In this document: piece by piece, positions 9,344-17,477 of the stretch
Position numbering within the stretch: the stretch's first letter is position 1
How the letters are laid out: each line of letters begins with the position of its first letter
Assembly (NCBI GenBank): GCA_001970955.1
Contig: MPUH01000459.1
Span: 1-52,953 of the forward strand
Direction of reading: 5' to 3'
From: Stentor coeruleus
Lineage: Eukaryota > Ciliophora > Heterotrichea > Heterotrichida > Stentoridae
Length of the DNA: 52,953 nucleotides
The notes under the pieces: generated by a model
The model's input: the letters and a program-made list of their open reading frames with translations, nothing else
Databases searched by the model: none
What the model was told of the DNA's origin: nothing
Made by a program: the position numbers and the translations under genes

Positions 9344-10312
9344 TTGTATAGGTGTTATATACGTTTTTAGAATAAATATGAGAAACTTGGTGAGGCTTTT
9401 GGGGAAGTAGAAGAAAAGGTTGAAATTTTTTATGAGTTGGATTAGTTGTGTATGGTTTTGAAGAATTTGGAAATTTGAACTTAGGGTTTTAGGAAAAGTT
9501 AATTTTGAGTGTTGTTGAGAATTTGGAGATTTTGGAGAGTTTGGAGATTTTGAAGATTTTAGAGAGTTTAGTGATTTAGGACGATTTTTTGGATGGGTTA
9601 GGTTATTTTATTGATAGTTAGGTTGGAATTAAGTAAAAAGATAAAGATAAGTATAAGATTGTGGTAATTAAAATTAGATATAAAAGATTATGGGGAATAT
9701 AGTTACTAATAAAAGTACTAAACACTATATAAATCAAATACATTCAGAGTTTATAACATTAAAGTGTTGATACTATGAAAATAGCAACCTTGTCGTGTTA
9801 CCAAAATCACTCTAATAAACATCTAATATTTTATATGACCTAAAAGCCCCTACATGAACTAATAAGCAACTTTACAAAAAAATCAATAAAAAACATTTTC
9901 TACCTCTTTTGAAATTTCATTCAAATCTCTTCCACTACAAAGTTCATAAAAACCAAAATCTAAAAGCCTCTACACAAAATCTTATTCCTTAAAATCCATC
10001 AAATACCACCTATAACTCTTATATCCATAAACTCCAATCATATATCCACTAAAACCTACACCCAAAAATGCTAAATACTCCAACTATACACAAAAATCAT
10101 TTAAAAACTCTAAAACACTAATCATCCCCATACCACAAAAAAAATCAGATTTTTTCCACTTAAAATCGCATAACCCCAACCAAAATCCCATCTAATTTCT
10201 TCAAAAAAATCTTCCTCATTATCATCCTCTCCTAAAACCTAATACCAACCTCTAAACTAAAAAATCTCAAGGCTACGGATATCATTAAATAAGGCTATAA
10301 TTTAAAATACAA
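9344..10312. promoter_or_regulatory. Divergent intergenic region with a composition switch
   Basis: No gene seen in 969 bp. Both neighbours read outward. The left half is G-rich (5' flank of the minus-strand gene) and the right half is C-rich; for example, 10141-10200 has 17 C and 2 G. The switch lies near 9800. A 9-bp tandem repeat sits at 9517-9588. Confidence 0.6.
9517..9588. repeat. 9-bp tandem repeat, about 8 units
   Basis: Eight consecutive 9-nt units with consensus GAGAKTTTG: GAGAATTTG, GAGATTTTG, GAGAGTTTG, GAGATTTTG, AAGATTTTA, GAGAGTTTA, GTGATTTAG, GACGATTTT. The array starts 174 bp upstream of the minus-strand NIPA-like ATG. A related array lies upstream of CDC20. Confidence 0.8.
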
Positions 10313-11068
10313 ATGGCTGCAAACGCTAAACAAAGGACCCCAGCATCTCAACTACATCTCGAAAAGCAAGTCACTGACAAGATGTGGATTCAGCCACCAA
10401 AATCTTCTATCAAACCTCAGGCTCGTAACCCAATAACCCAAGAAGATATAGAAGTGCCTCCTCATCCAACATATAAAAAATCCCCTTTTATAGGTACAAA
10501 CCCTAAACCTCAAGGTATCGCTATGGGTCAATATGCGGATAAAGGTAAAAAATCAGATATTTTTGGTGAACCAATCCAAGACTCAAAGCCATCAAGAAAA
10601 TATATCGCCCATTCAAGTAGTGAAACTTTTATCCCATATCAAAGCTTAAAGAAATCTGAATATCAACCACCTGAACGTAATCCAATAACCCAAGAAACAT
10701 TAGATCCTTATAATCCAAAAATCAGAACTAAGATTAGCGAAAGCTCTGCTTTCGCCCATTTACATGATGGTGAAGGGGAAATAATTAAACAAAGGGACAA
10801 TATATAGTAATATATAAACAGCTATGAACATATGAAAAGAAGTGTTTTTAGTCCTGATGTAGTTCAACAGAAACGTCTAGCTAAAGAGTGTAATACTTAT
10901 GCTGTTGAAGCTGGAAGTGTTATGAAACATGATGCTGTAGGGATTTCAGTATCTAATGACCCAACTAAAAACACTATAAGAACTGAGGATTTAATGCAAA
11001 AAAAGGTCCTTGAAGGAAACGCTAAGATTTATAGTGTGAGACGTAATGAGTCCAATGTGACTTTTTAA
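10313..11068 (+). CDS. Small repeat-containing protein, one 15-nt intron
   Basis: Two adjacent frames (10313-10806 and 10822-11068) join in frame when the 15-nt intron 10807-10821 is removed, giving 246 residues. Across the junction the protein reads DNIYYEHMKRS. It is hydrophilic, Pro- and Lys-rich and probably extended. A motif recurs as RNPITQEDIE and RNPITQETLD, about 85 residues apart, each preceded by a basic, proline-containing stretch. No enzyme domain or membrane segment is visible. Small proteins of this kind with spaced Pro-rich motifs are common among ciliary and microtubule-associated proteins, but that is a compositional impression only. It converges with CDC20, with only 55 bp between the two stop codons. 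Function unknown. Confidence 0.8.
10807..10821 (+). other. 15-nt spliceosomal intron
   Basis: GTAATATATAAACAG: GT and AG ends, A at position 10. It begins on the G of an in-frame TAG, so unspliced RNA would terminate there. Removal fuses the two flanking frames. Confidence 0.9.
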
Positions 11069-11123
11069 GAGTAATTTAGTCATTTATAGTTAAATATTTA
11101 ATACCTTATATATACATACACTA

Positions 11124-12362
11124 CTATCGGCATCCTAATCCTGGTGATGGGGGGTTTTTCTTTCCAGTCTTCGCCAGAGAACTTTTGAAAATTGACCAGA
11201 ACCTCAAAGTTTCATCAGCACCTGCTGTAACCACATTAGTCCCATCAGGTGATTGACACATACCCAAAACCCTTCCTGTATGTCCATAAAACTCTGATAT
11301 TTTCCCCATATCCCCATATCTCCATAATATCAATTGATTCTGTGAATACCCATGAGCACTTAAAAGTTCTTTATCATTTTTATTCCATTCTAAAGCACAT
11401 ACCTGACTACCTGAATCAACAGAACTTATACAATTACCCCCAATACTATCCCAAAGCTTAATTTGCCTATCTGAACTTCCACCTCCTGATGCTAATAAAT
11501 TATTTTTCCAAGGACACCAAGCTAAAGCTTTAACTGCAGCTTTATGTTCAGTTAATTGATGTATTGGATTTGGATTAGAAAGTTCCCATATACAAAGTTT
11601 GTTATCATTACCTCCTGAAGCTAAAGATGAGAAATCTGGACTCCATTGAAGCCCACAGACTTCTTGATTATGACTTGAGTATTTTATAAAGTAGTTTTGT
11701 ATACGTAAGTCATGATTAAGGATATAAGAATCTCTACTACCTGAAGATAAGACATAGCCATTCCATGCTAATGATGAAACTCGGTCATTATGAACGAGGA
11801 TATTTCTGATTTCAGAGAGTTTTTCGGTATCAAAAAGCTTAAGACAATGATTTGAATCACCTACAGCTATACATTTCCCTCCACGCATCCATGAAACTGA
11901 TGTTATATGTCCTGATGAGTAGTCTAAAAGTTCACTTACTGTACCGTTATTCCCATTCCATAAGTATAGTTTGCTACGTAAAGATACTGCGAGGATATTG
12001 GTATCTGACCAGGAAATTAGGTTTAAATAAAAGTCGTCTACAATGTCTGGGGCATCTAAAATACGATCAGGTTGAGTTGGAAGATCACGGAATAAGGATG
12101 GTTGGGAGAAAGGATGAAAAGGAAATAAGCCGCAGTCTGAATTTATAAAGGCTGGTTGTGGGTTTTTTATTGCTTGGTAGAGAGGACAAGCTTCGGTTGC
12201 TTCTGAGCATGAAGGAGTTCCAAGGTCGAACCCTGGAACGCAATCAAGTTTTCGAGAGTGTAAATAGCGATCGTGATGGTTTGAAAGACTGTGATTTGAG
12301 GAACTACGACCTATAGTTTGCTTAGGAGTTGAGTAGCCTGGAGTTTTTTCATGCTTGCGCAT
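11124..12362 (-). CDS. CDC20: CDC20-type APC/C activator, WD40 protein
   Basis: A 412-residue protein of the Cdc20/Fizzy family, which recruits substrates to the anaphase-promoting complex. A C-box-like motif, DRYLHSRKLD, lies at about residues 32-41 (canonical DRFIPxR). The family signature RILDAPDIVDDFYLNLISWS follows at about 100-119 and is closer to Cdc20 than to Cdh1, which carries a longer Ile-Pro-containing lead-in. Seven WD repeats then form a propeller (SVSWMRGGKCIAVG, GLQWSPDFSSLASGGNDNKL, LRFWSIF). The C-terminus is GLGCR, so the usual Ile-Arg tail that docks on the APC/C is Cys-Arg. The start is the ATG 12360-12362. A 9-bp repeat array lies about 188 bp upstream. Family assignment is strong; Cdc20 versus Cdh1 is likely but not certain. 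Confidence 0.92.
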   Translation of the reverse strand: MRKHEKTPGYSTPKQTIGRSSSNHSLSNHHDRYLHSRKLDCVPGFDLGTPSCSEATEACPLYQAIKNPQPAFINSDCGLFPFHPFSQPSLFRDLPTQPDRILDAPDIVDDFYLNLISWSDTNILAVSLRSKLYLWNGNNGTVSELLDYSSGHITSVSWMRGGKCIAVGDSNHCLKLFDTEKLSEIRNILVHNDRVSSLAWNGYVLSSGSRDSYILNHDLRIQNYFIKYSSHNQEVCGLQWSPDFSSLASGGNDNKLCIWELSNPNPIHQLTEHKAAVKALAWCPWKNNLLASGGGSSDRQIKLWDSIGGNCISSVDSGSQVCALEWNKNDKELLSAHGYSQNQLILWRYGDMGKISEFYGHTGRVLGMCQSPDGTNVVTAGADETLRFWSIFKSSLAKTGKKNPPSPGLGCR

Positions 12363-12549
12363 TGTCGTTAATAATATGGGGGACTAAAAGATAAAACTTA
12401 TAATTTAAATGTCCCGGTTTTGTAGGAGGATTGGATTTATGCTTTAGAAGGATTGATTTTGTTAAGGTATGAAGTGATTTGTGGATTTGGTTGGGGTTTT
12501 AATGGGAATTAGAAGGTTTATATATGGGTTGAGAAGATTGTTTAACTTT

Positions 12550-12603
12550 GAAGAGTTTGAAGAGTTTAGAGGGTTTAGAGAGTCTGAAGGGTTTGGAAGG
12601 TGT
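12550..12603. repeat. 9-bp tandem repeat, about 6 units
   Basis: Consecutive 9-nt units GAAGAGTTT, GAAGAGTTT, AGAGGGTTT, AGAGAGTCT, GAAGGGTTT, GGAAGGTGT. The array starts 188 bp upstream of the CDC20 ATG. Its unit length, purine-TTT form and distance resemble the array at 9517-9588. Confidence 0.75.
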
Positions 12604-12825
12604 GAAATTGAAATTTTTTAAAAAAGCATATTAATTAGTCTTAAATAATTCTTCCACCCTTTAAAATTTCACACCATAAATCAGGACCAAAAAAAGTGTT
12701 ATATCAAACCAAATCATAAACTTAAACCAATAAAAATCTAATACCATTCCCTAAAATAAAAAACTCCCAAACTATCTTAAAAACCTTCTCCAACTTTAAT
12801 TAAACTATAATCAAATTATACTCAT

Positions 12826-13201
12826 ATACCACCCTAAACCAACTAAACTACCCTAAAAAAACTTAATCCCTAAAATCTCAAAGTAAATTTCCAGTCTAAA
12901 AACCCTAAAATTCACAAAAAACAATAAAAATCAAACATCCCAAAAACGTATTTTCCAATATCAAATAAATAAAAAATTAGCTAAATTTTGTTGACAATAT
13001 ACCACCCTAAACCAACTAAACTACCCTAAAAAAACTTAATCCCTAAAATCTCAAAGTAAATTTCCAGTCTAAAACCATAAAAACCCTAAAATTCGCAAAA
13101 AACAATAAAAATCAAACATCCTTTCACAACATTACACTCATCCCAAAAACGTATTTTCCAATATCAAATAAATAAAAAATTAGCTAAATTTTGTTGACAA
13201 T
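12826..13201. repeat. Imperfect tandem duplication, 173 and 203 bp
   Basis: Copy 1 (12826-12998) and copy 2 (12999-13201) share start (ATACCACCCTAAACC) and end (GCTAAATTTTGTTGACAAT). Copy 2 carries two extra blocks of roughly 9 and 22 nt. No N separates them, and the indels argue that this is a genuine duplication rather than an assembly join. Confidence 0.85.
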
Positions 13202-13342
13202 AAACATTAACAACGCAATCAAAAAAATAAACCAATAATTCTGAAAAATATCATACAATATAAAAATCGCACCCATATTATTATTTTGGACTTATAATAT
13301 ATACAATTTCTTTATCCGTAATTTTAGGTTCTTTTCGATTAT

Positions 13343-14023
13343 ATGGAAGTTAGTAATGATGAAGTAATGTCGTTGCCTGTCTCATCAGGCAAATATCCAG
13401 AGTTCTCCCGAGCTATAATAAAACACGAACTTTTATCATTTAGTTCTGTAATCAAAAGCATAATACGCAGAAACCTTCTCAAACACTGGTTTACCCTTAA
13501 GCAACTGCGTTTTAATAGCCTAAATACAAAGCTTTACATAATGATAACAAAGAAAAAACTAGACCAACTATTTAAATGTATCAGAAAAATTAGAGATTCT
13601 TATAAAACTACATGGGCTATAGAAATACTTGATATTATGAGAATAGCGGATATAGAAAATACTACCAAGCAAATTACTATGAAAAAAGAAGAGGTTTATC
13701 AAGAAGAAATAAAAAACTTAGAGAAAAAAATCAGTGATTCACAGATGAAAAATGAAGAACTCACAGAAATTTATAGTCTTTTTGCTAGAAAAGAAGCGCT
13801 TTATGTGAAAAAAATAGAACAAATGAAAGGGAATATATGGACTGTGAGTGAGAATGGGGATTGTGATGAGGTGTTAAGGAAGATTGAAGAAATAAGAGAT
13901 GAAAATCATGGGTTGGAATTCAAACTTAAAGCGGTTGAATATACTTTGAAAGAGTTTATGATAGACGCGAGAGAATATTTCGTAGGAAGACAGAGAACTA
14001 GTGATGAAAACACAATTTTATAG
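13343..14023 (+). CDS. Coiled-coil protein, unknown function
   Basis: A 226-residue protein. The first 100 residues are basic and helical (IIRRNLLKHWFTLKQLRFN, then MITKKKLDQLFKCIRKIRD). From about residue 105 to 205 it is a likely coiled coil (KKEEVYQEEIKNLEKKI, EEIRDENHGLEFKLKAVEYT). No recognised domain, signal peptide or membrane span. It starts at ATG 13343 after a C-rich flank and ends with TAG. The 3' flank is strongly G-rich: 14041-14100 has 14 G and 1 C. Function unknown; a cytoskeletal or basal-body role is only suggested by composition. Confidence 0.7.
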   Translation: MEVSNDEVMSLPVSSGKYPEFSRAIIKHELLSFSSVIKSIIRRNLLKHWFTLKQLRFNSLNTKLYIMITKKKLDQLFKCIRKIRDSYKTTWAIEILDIMRIADIENTTKQITMKKEEVYQEEIKNLEKKISDSQMKNEELTEIYSLFARKEALYVKKIEQMKGNIWTVSENGDCDEVLRKIEEIRDENHGLEFKLKAVEYTLKEFMIDAREYFVGRQRTSDENTIL

Positions 14024-14742
14024 AATTTTATAGTAAAGTTTTTATGAGAATCAGTAGTTTGATTGGATTTTTGTGGTTTTTTTTTAGGAATTTTGATGTT
14101 AAAAAATATTTGGGTTTGTGTAGGGAGGATGATGAAATTGTGAATGAAAAAGTGTGTATTGTTGTAGATTATAAGTAAATTATTAGTTAAAATGAAGTTA
14201 AAAAGGTTTAGAGTGGTTGATATGATATTTTTGATATTATGTAGGATAATTTTTAAAGGTTTTATAGTTAAATGAGTGGTTTACTGATTGTGTGGTAAGT
14301 TCTTTTAATGAAGGAAAGATTTTAGTAAATAAGGGAACATAAAAATAAACACTTTTCTATACCACAACAATAAGTATTCCTTACATAAAAAAAACCAAAC
14401 AACCAAAACTAAATAAAAATCCTTTACATAATACTTTTATATATCACATAAACTATCAAATCCTTAATCCAACTTTATTCAAATAATTTACTCCAACTTA
14501 CACCAAATTTCAAAACATATCATTCCTTTAAACTATTTTAATCTCACTTCAAGCCACCCTCTAACAAAAAAATCCAATATGGAAAAATCCTCATACCCTC
14601 CCAAAAACTGCAAAAAAACGAAAGTCTTATATTCTCTAATCCATCATCTAAAGCCCTAATCCAAAATTCTCAAACCAAAAATATATTTATTATCAAATCG
14701 TTTAAAGATAATTAAACAAATTTCAAAGGCTAAAAAACTTCT
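14024..14742. other. Convergent intergenic region with a composition switch
   Basis: No gene seen. Bases 14024-14330 are G/T-rich with almost no C. From about 14340 to 14740 the sequence is C/A-rich with almost no G. This is the mirror arrangement expected between two convergent genes, each having a G-rich sense-strand 3' flank. Confidence 0.65.
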
Positions 14743-15021
14743 TCATCTCAATTGGTTAAGAACTCCTAAAATCTCTGTTTCTTCTTCTTCTCTATTAGAG
14801 TCAAGTTTTTCTCTTACAGGCGAGATGTCTGATTTGAAAAGTCGGTTGAATTTAGGCAGAAGATGATCTTTTTTAGTAGTTTGACGATTATTACAAGTTT
14901 TCCTGATTTTTATACGAAATAAAGGACTAGATGTTAGTAATACAGAAGGTTTTGTTCGGTCTTTTTTTAGACTGATTGCAGGAAGGCGTGATTCAGAGCA
15001 AGCGTTAATAAGGCTATCCAT
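14743..15021 (-). CDS. Small basic protein, unknown
   Basis: A 92-residue frame starting at the ATG 15019-15021 (MDSLINACSESRLPAISLKK). It is rich in Lys, Arg and Ser in the middle and Glu-rich near the end (REEEETEILGVLNQLR). No known domain. Support comes from its moderate GC content relative to the flanks and from the flank polarity on both sides, which matches a minus-strand gene here. It could be a short regulatory or DNA-binding protein, but nothing shows this. Confidence 0.55.
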   Translation of the reverse strand: MDSLINACSESRLPAISLKKDRTKPSVLLTSSPLFRIKIRKTCNNRQTTKKDHLLPKFNRLFKSDISPVREKLDSNREEEETEILGVLNQLR

Positions 15022-15725
15022 AGTTATGTTTATATTAATAATGGCTAATTAAAGAATCTAATTATTTAGGGTTTGTATTGAGGTTTTAGGTTATAAAAAT
15101 GGATTTAATAAGAAATTGTATTGAAGAATAAAGTTTTTAAGGTAATTAGAGTTTTAATTCTAAGTGTTTTGGATTATTCCCAGTTTATTCGTTTTATAGG
15201 AAATAACGAATTATGTCTTTTTGTATGGGGTTTATGGAGTAATAAGTGATTATAGTGTTTTTGAGGTTTTAAATCCTTAGAATTAAGTGATTTAATGGAT
15301 TATTAGGTTAAATTCATGTTTTGGAAATAATACAAAATGGGGATTTTATTCGAACTAGTAATTTTTAATTAAGTTAGGCTTGCTGAAGTTTTTACACTTT
15401 AGGTTGAAAATATTTAAATATTAGAAATTTATCAGATTATAAGGATTTTTTTGATAAAGGGTGAAATTAAGGATTCATTTTAGAGGATTTGATTATTTTT
15501 TTTATAAAGATTACTACCGCTATTTTATATAGACTTACCTATAAACTACAATAGTCGACGTTATTTTAATTATTTTTTATCAGATCAGATTTATATGTTA
15601 ACAGAAAAAATTAAATGGCGTATGTAATAAAAGATTTTTTCATATTAAAACTTGATATTATTCTTATATCTTATCATTACAAGTATATTAAACTTAATTA
15701 TACCTTATAGTTTTAGTTTAGAAAT
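15022..15725. promoter_or_regulatory. Divergent intergenic region
   Basis: No gene seen in 704 bp. The part up to about 15480 is G-rich (5' flank of the minus-strand small gene). The part before the disulfide isomerase is AT-rich with a mild C bias, and TTATACCTTATAG lies about 20-35 nt before that ATG. Confidence 0.55.
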
Positions 15726-17138
15726 ATGGGTTATTTGACTTTATTGCTCATCCTAACATGTACTCTAGGACATGATTCTATCAAAGAAGAAGATGGAGTT
15801 CTTGTTCTTAACGACAACAATTTTGATTTAGTCCTAAACGACTATCCTCAAATACTTGTTGAATTCTATGCCCCATGGTGCAAGTTTTGTCAAAAGTTCG
15901 CCCCAATGTACGCCAAAGCTGCAGAAAGGTTAATGAAAGAAGATCCATCAATAAGAATAGCTAAAATAGACGCCACTGAGAATATTGAGACTGCACTTAA
16001 ATATAACATCGAAGGCTACCCTACCCTAAAATTCTTTACTAATTCTAAACCTTCAGAATATACAGGCAACAAAAATGAACAAGGTATTTACAACTGGCTT
16101 TTAAAAAAAATGGGCCCAAGTACCAAAGAACTTCTCTCTAAAACTTCTCTTGAACTCTTCATGTCACTTAATGACGTGTCAATAGTACTTTTTTCAATCG
16201 ACCCTGAGCTTATTAAAACCTATGAAAAAATAGCCAAAAACAGCGAAGGCAACATTTATTTTATCTGCAAAGATCCTACAATATGGGGAGATTTCAACAT
16301 AAACTCCATGTCCCTAGCAGTTTTCAAAGGTAAAGATCTAGAAGTTGAAGAATTCAAAGGAAATTTCATAGAAAATGAAATCAGTAAATTCATAGAAAAA
16401 AGTTTACTCCCTTGGCTTATACCTTTTGATGAAAAAGCTATACAAATTGTATTCGGAAAACAAAATCCATGTTTGTTTATATTCAGAAAAGACTTTGATG
16501 ATATAAAATATTCATCAGCTTTAGAAATATTATCTAAAAAGCTAAGAGGTAGCCCAATGATATCTTTTGCTGATCTTAGCAATCCATCTAATCGTCGTTT
16601 AGTTGAGTATTTAGGTTTCCCAGCAAATTGGATGCCTTTTGCCCTTATTGTTAATCAAAAATCACAGAAATTCATATACCGAAATGAAATTACAGAAGAA
16701 AATTTATATAATTTTGTTGAAAGATGGAGAAAAGGGATTGAAAAACCTTATTTAAAAAGTCAGATTATACCTAATAATCCTTATAGTGATGGGATGACAA
16801 CTATTGTTGGGGAAAATTTCGCTGAGGTGGTTTTTGATAAGAAATTTGATGTTTTTGTTGAGTTTTTTGCCCCATGGTGTAGTCATTGTAAGAAACTCGC
16901 CCCTGAATATATAAAAGTTGCTAAAGCTTTTAAAGGTATAGACACAATTATTATAGCAAAAATTGATGCGACTGAAAATGAGATTGAAGGCTTTGATATA
17001 CAAGAATTCCCAACTTTGAAGTTTTTCCCTGCGAATAATAAAGATGGAATTGATTATAAAGGACCTAAGGATGCGAAGAGTATTGAAGAATTTATTAGGG
17101 CAAATGCTGTGTTGTTGATGAAAAGGGAAGAATTATAA
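15726..17138 (+). CDS. Protein disulfide isomerase
   Basis: A 470-residue ER oxidoreductase that forms and rearranges disulfides in secretory proteins. It begins with a signal peptide (MGYLTLLLILTCTLGHD). The first thioredoxin domain has active site CKFC at residues 52-55 within FYAPWCKFCQKFAP. Two inactive thioredoxin-like domains follow (about 130-345). The last domain has CSHC at 385-388 within FFAPWCSHCKKLAPEY. The C-terminus is KREEL, a KDEL-like ER retrieval signal. The order a-b-b'-a' and the length fit classical PDI, slightly shorter than animal PDIA1. CKFC in the first domain is unusual compared with CGHC and may alter redox potential. The sense strand runs from C-rich at the start to G-rich at the end. 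It converges with the CoA-transferase. Confidence 0.95.
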   Translation: MGYLTLLLILTCTLGHDSIKEEDGVLVLNDNNFDLVLNDYPQILVEFYAPWCKFCQKFAPMYAKAAERLMKEDPSIRIAKIDATENIETALKYNIEGYPTLKFFTNSKPSEYTGNKNEQGIYNWLLKKMGPSTKELLSKTSLELFMSLNDVSIVLFSIDPELIKTYEKIAKNSEGNIYFICKDPTIWGDFNINSMSLAVFKGKDLEVEEFKGNFIENEISKFIEKSLLPWLIPFDEKAIQIVFGKQNPCLFIFRKDFDDIKYSSALEILSKKLRGSPMISFADLSNPSNRRLVEYLGFPANWMPFALIVNQKSQKFIYRNEITEENLYNFVERWRKGIEKPYLKSQIIPNNPYSDGMTTIVGENFAEVVFDKKFDVFVEFFAPWCSHCKKLAPEYIKVAKAFKGIDTIIIAKIDATENEIEGFDIQEFPTLKFFPANNKDGIDYKGPKDAKSIEEFIRANAVLLMKREEL

Positions 17139-17207
17139 TTAATAGTTTTTCTCATGATGGTGATGATGTTTTATTGTTAAATTTGTGTGTAGAAATCTAA
17201 GTTTATT

Positions 17208-17390
17208 ATAAAATCCTCATACATAATACAACTTATAATTTTTTATCTGATAAAAATAGTCCATCATATAAAATNTTAACAAGGGCTGGACAATAGTCAA
17301 GCGATAATTCCTAACTAATACTAATAAAATACTCATACATAATACAACTTATAATTTTTTATCTGATAAAAATAGTCCATCATATAAAAT
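17208..17390. repeat. Duplication around an N (assembly join) with a 52-nt insert
   Basis: Bases 17208-17274 and 17324-17390 are near-identical 67-nt copies with one mismatch. Between them are an N (17275) and a block starting at 17276 whose first 52 nt also occur, reverse-complemented, at 33798-33849. The duplication is probably an unmerged contig join in the convergent 3' gap between PDI and SCOT. Confidence 0.75.
17276..17327 (+). repeat. Dispersed 52-nt repeat, copy A
   Basis: By direct reading, perfectly identical to the reverse complement of 33798-33849. Distinctive cores are CAAGGGCTGGACAATAGTC and GCGATAATTCC. Adjacent to an N join. Confidence 0.8.
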
Positions 17391-17410
17391 TCCCATAATA
17401 TTCTTATACC

Positions 17411-17477
17411 TAATCTATTAATCAATATTCATCTGTCTAAGATNTAATCTATTAATCAATATTCATCTGTCTAAGAT
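17411..17477. repeat. 33-nt duplication around an N (assembly join)
   Basis: Bases 17411-17443 and 17445-17477 are identical copies flanking the N at 17444. The right copy contains the last codons and TAA stop of the CoA-transferase, which is otherwise unaffected. Confidence 0.9.

Larger units (their letters stand above)
12363..13342. promoter_or_regulatory. Divergent intergenic region
   Basis: No gene seen in 980 bp. The side next to CDC20 (12400-12610) is G-rich; from about 12640 to 13300 it is strongly C-rich, the 5' flank of the plus-strand coiled-coil gene. It contains the 9-bp array 12550-12603 and a two-copy tandem duplication, 12826-13201. Confidence 0.6.

Noticed and set aside
9517..9588. 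Leucine-rich-repeat coding interpretation of the 9-bp array
   Set aside because: The frame reads as short Leu/Glu repeats but is bounded by stops, has no ATG-led gene and sits in a promoter flank.
15533..15540. ACTTACCT as a possible U1 snRNA 5' end
   Set aside because: The octamer complements a 5' splice site, but no U1-like stem-loops or convincing Sm site follow at the right spacing.
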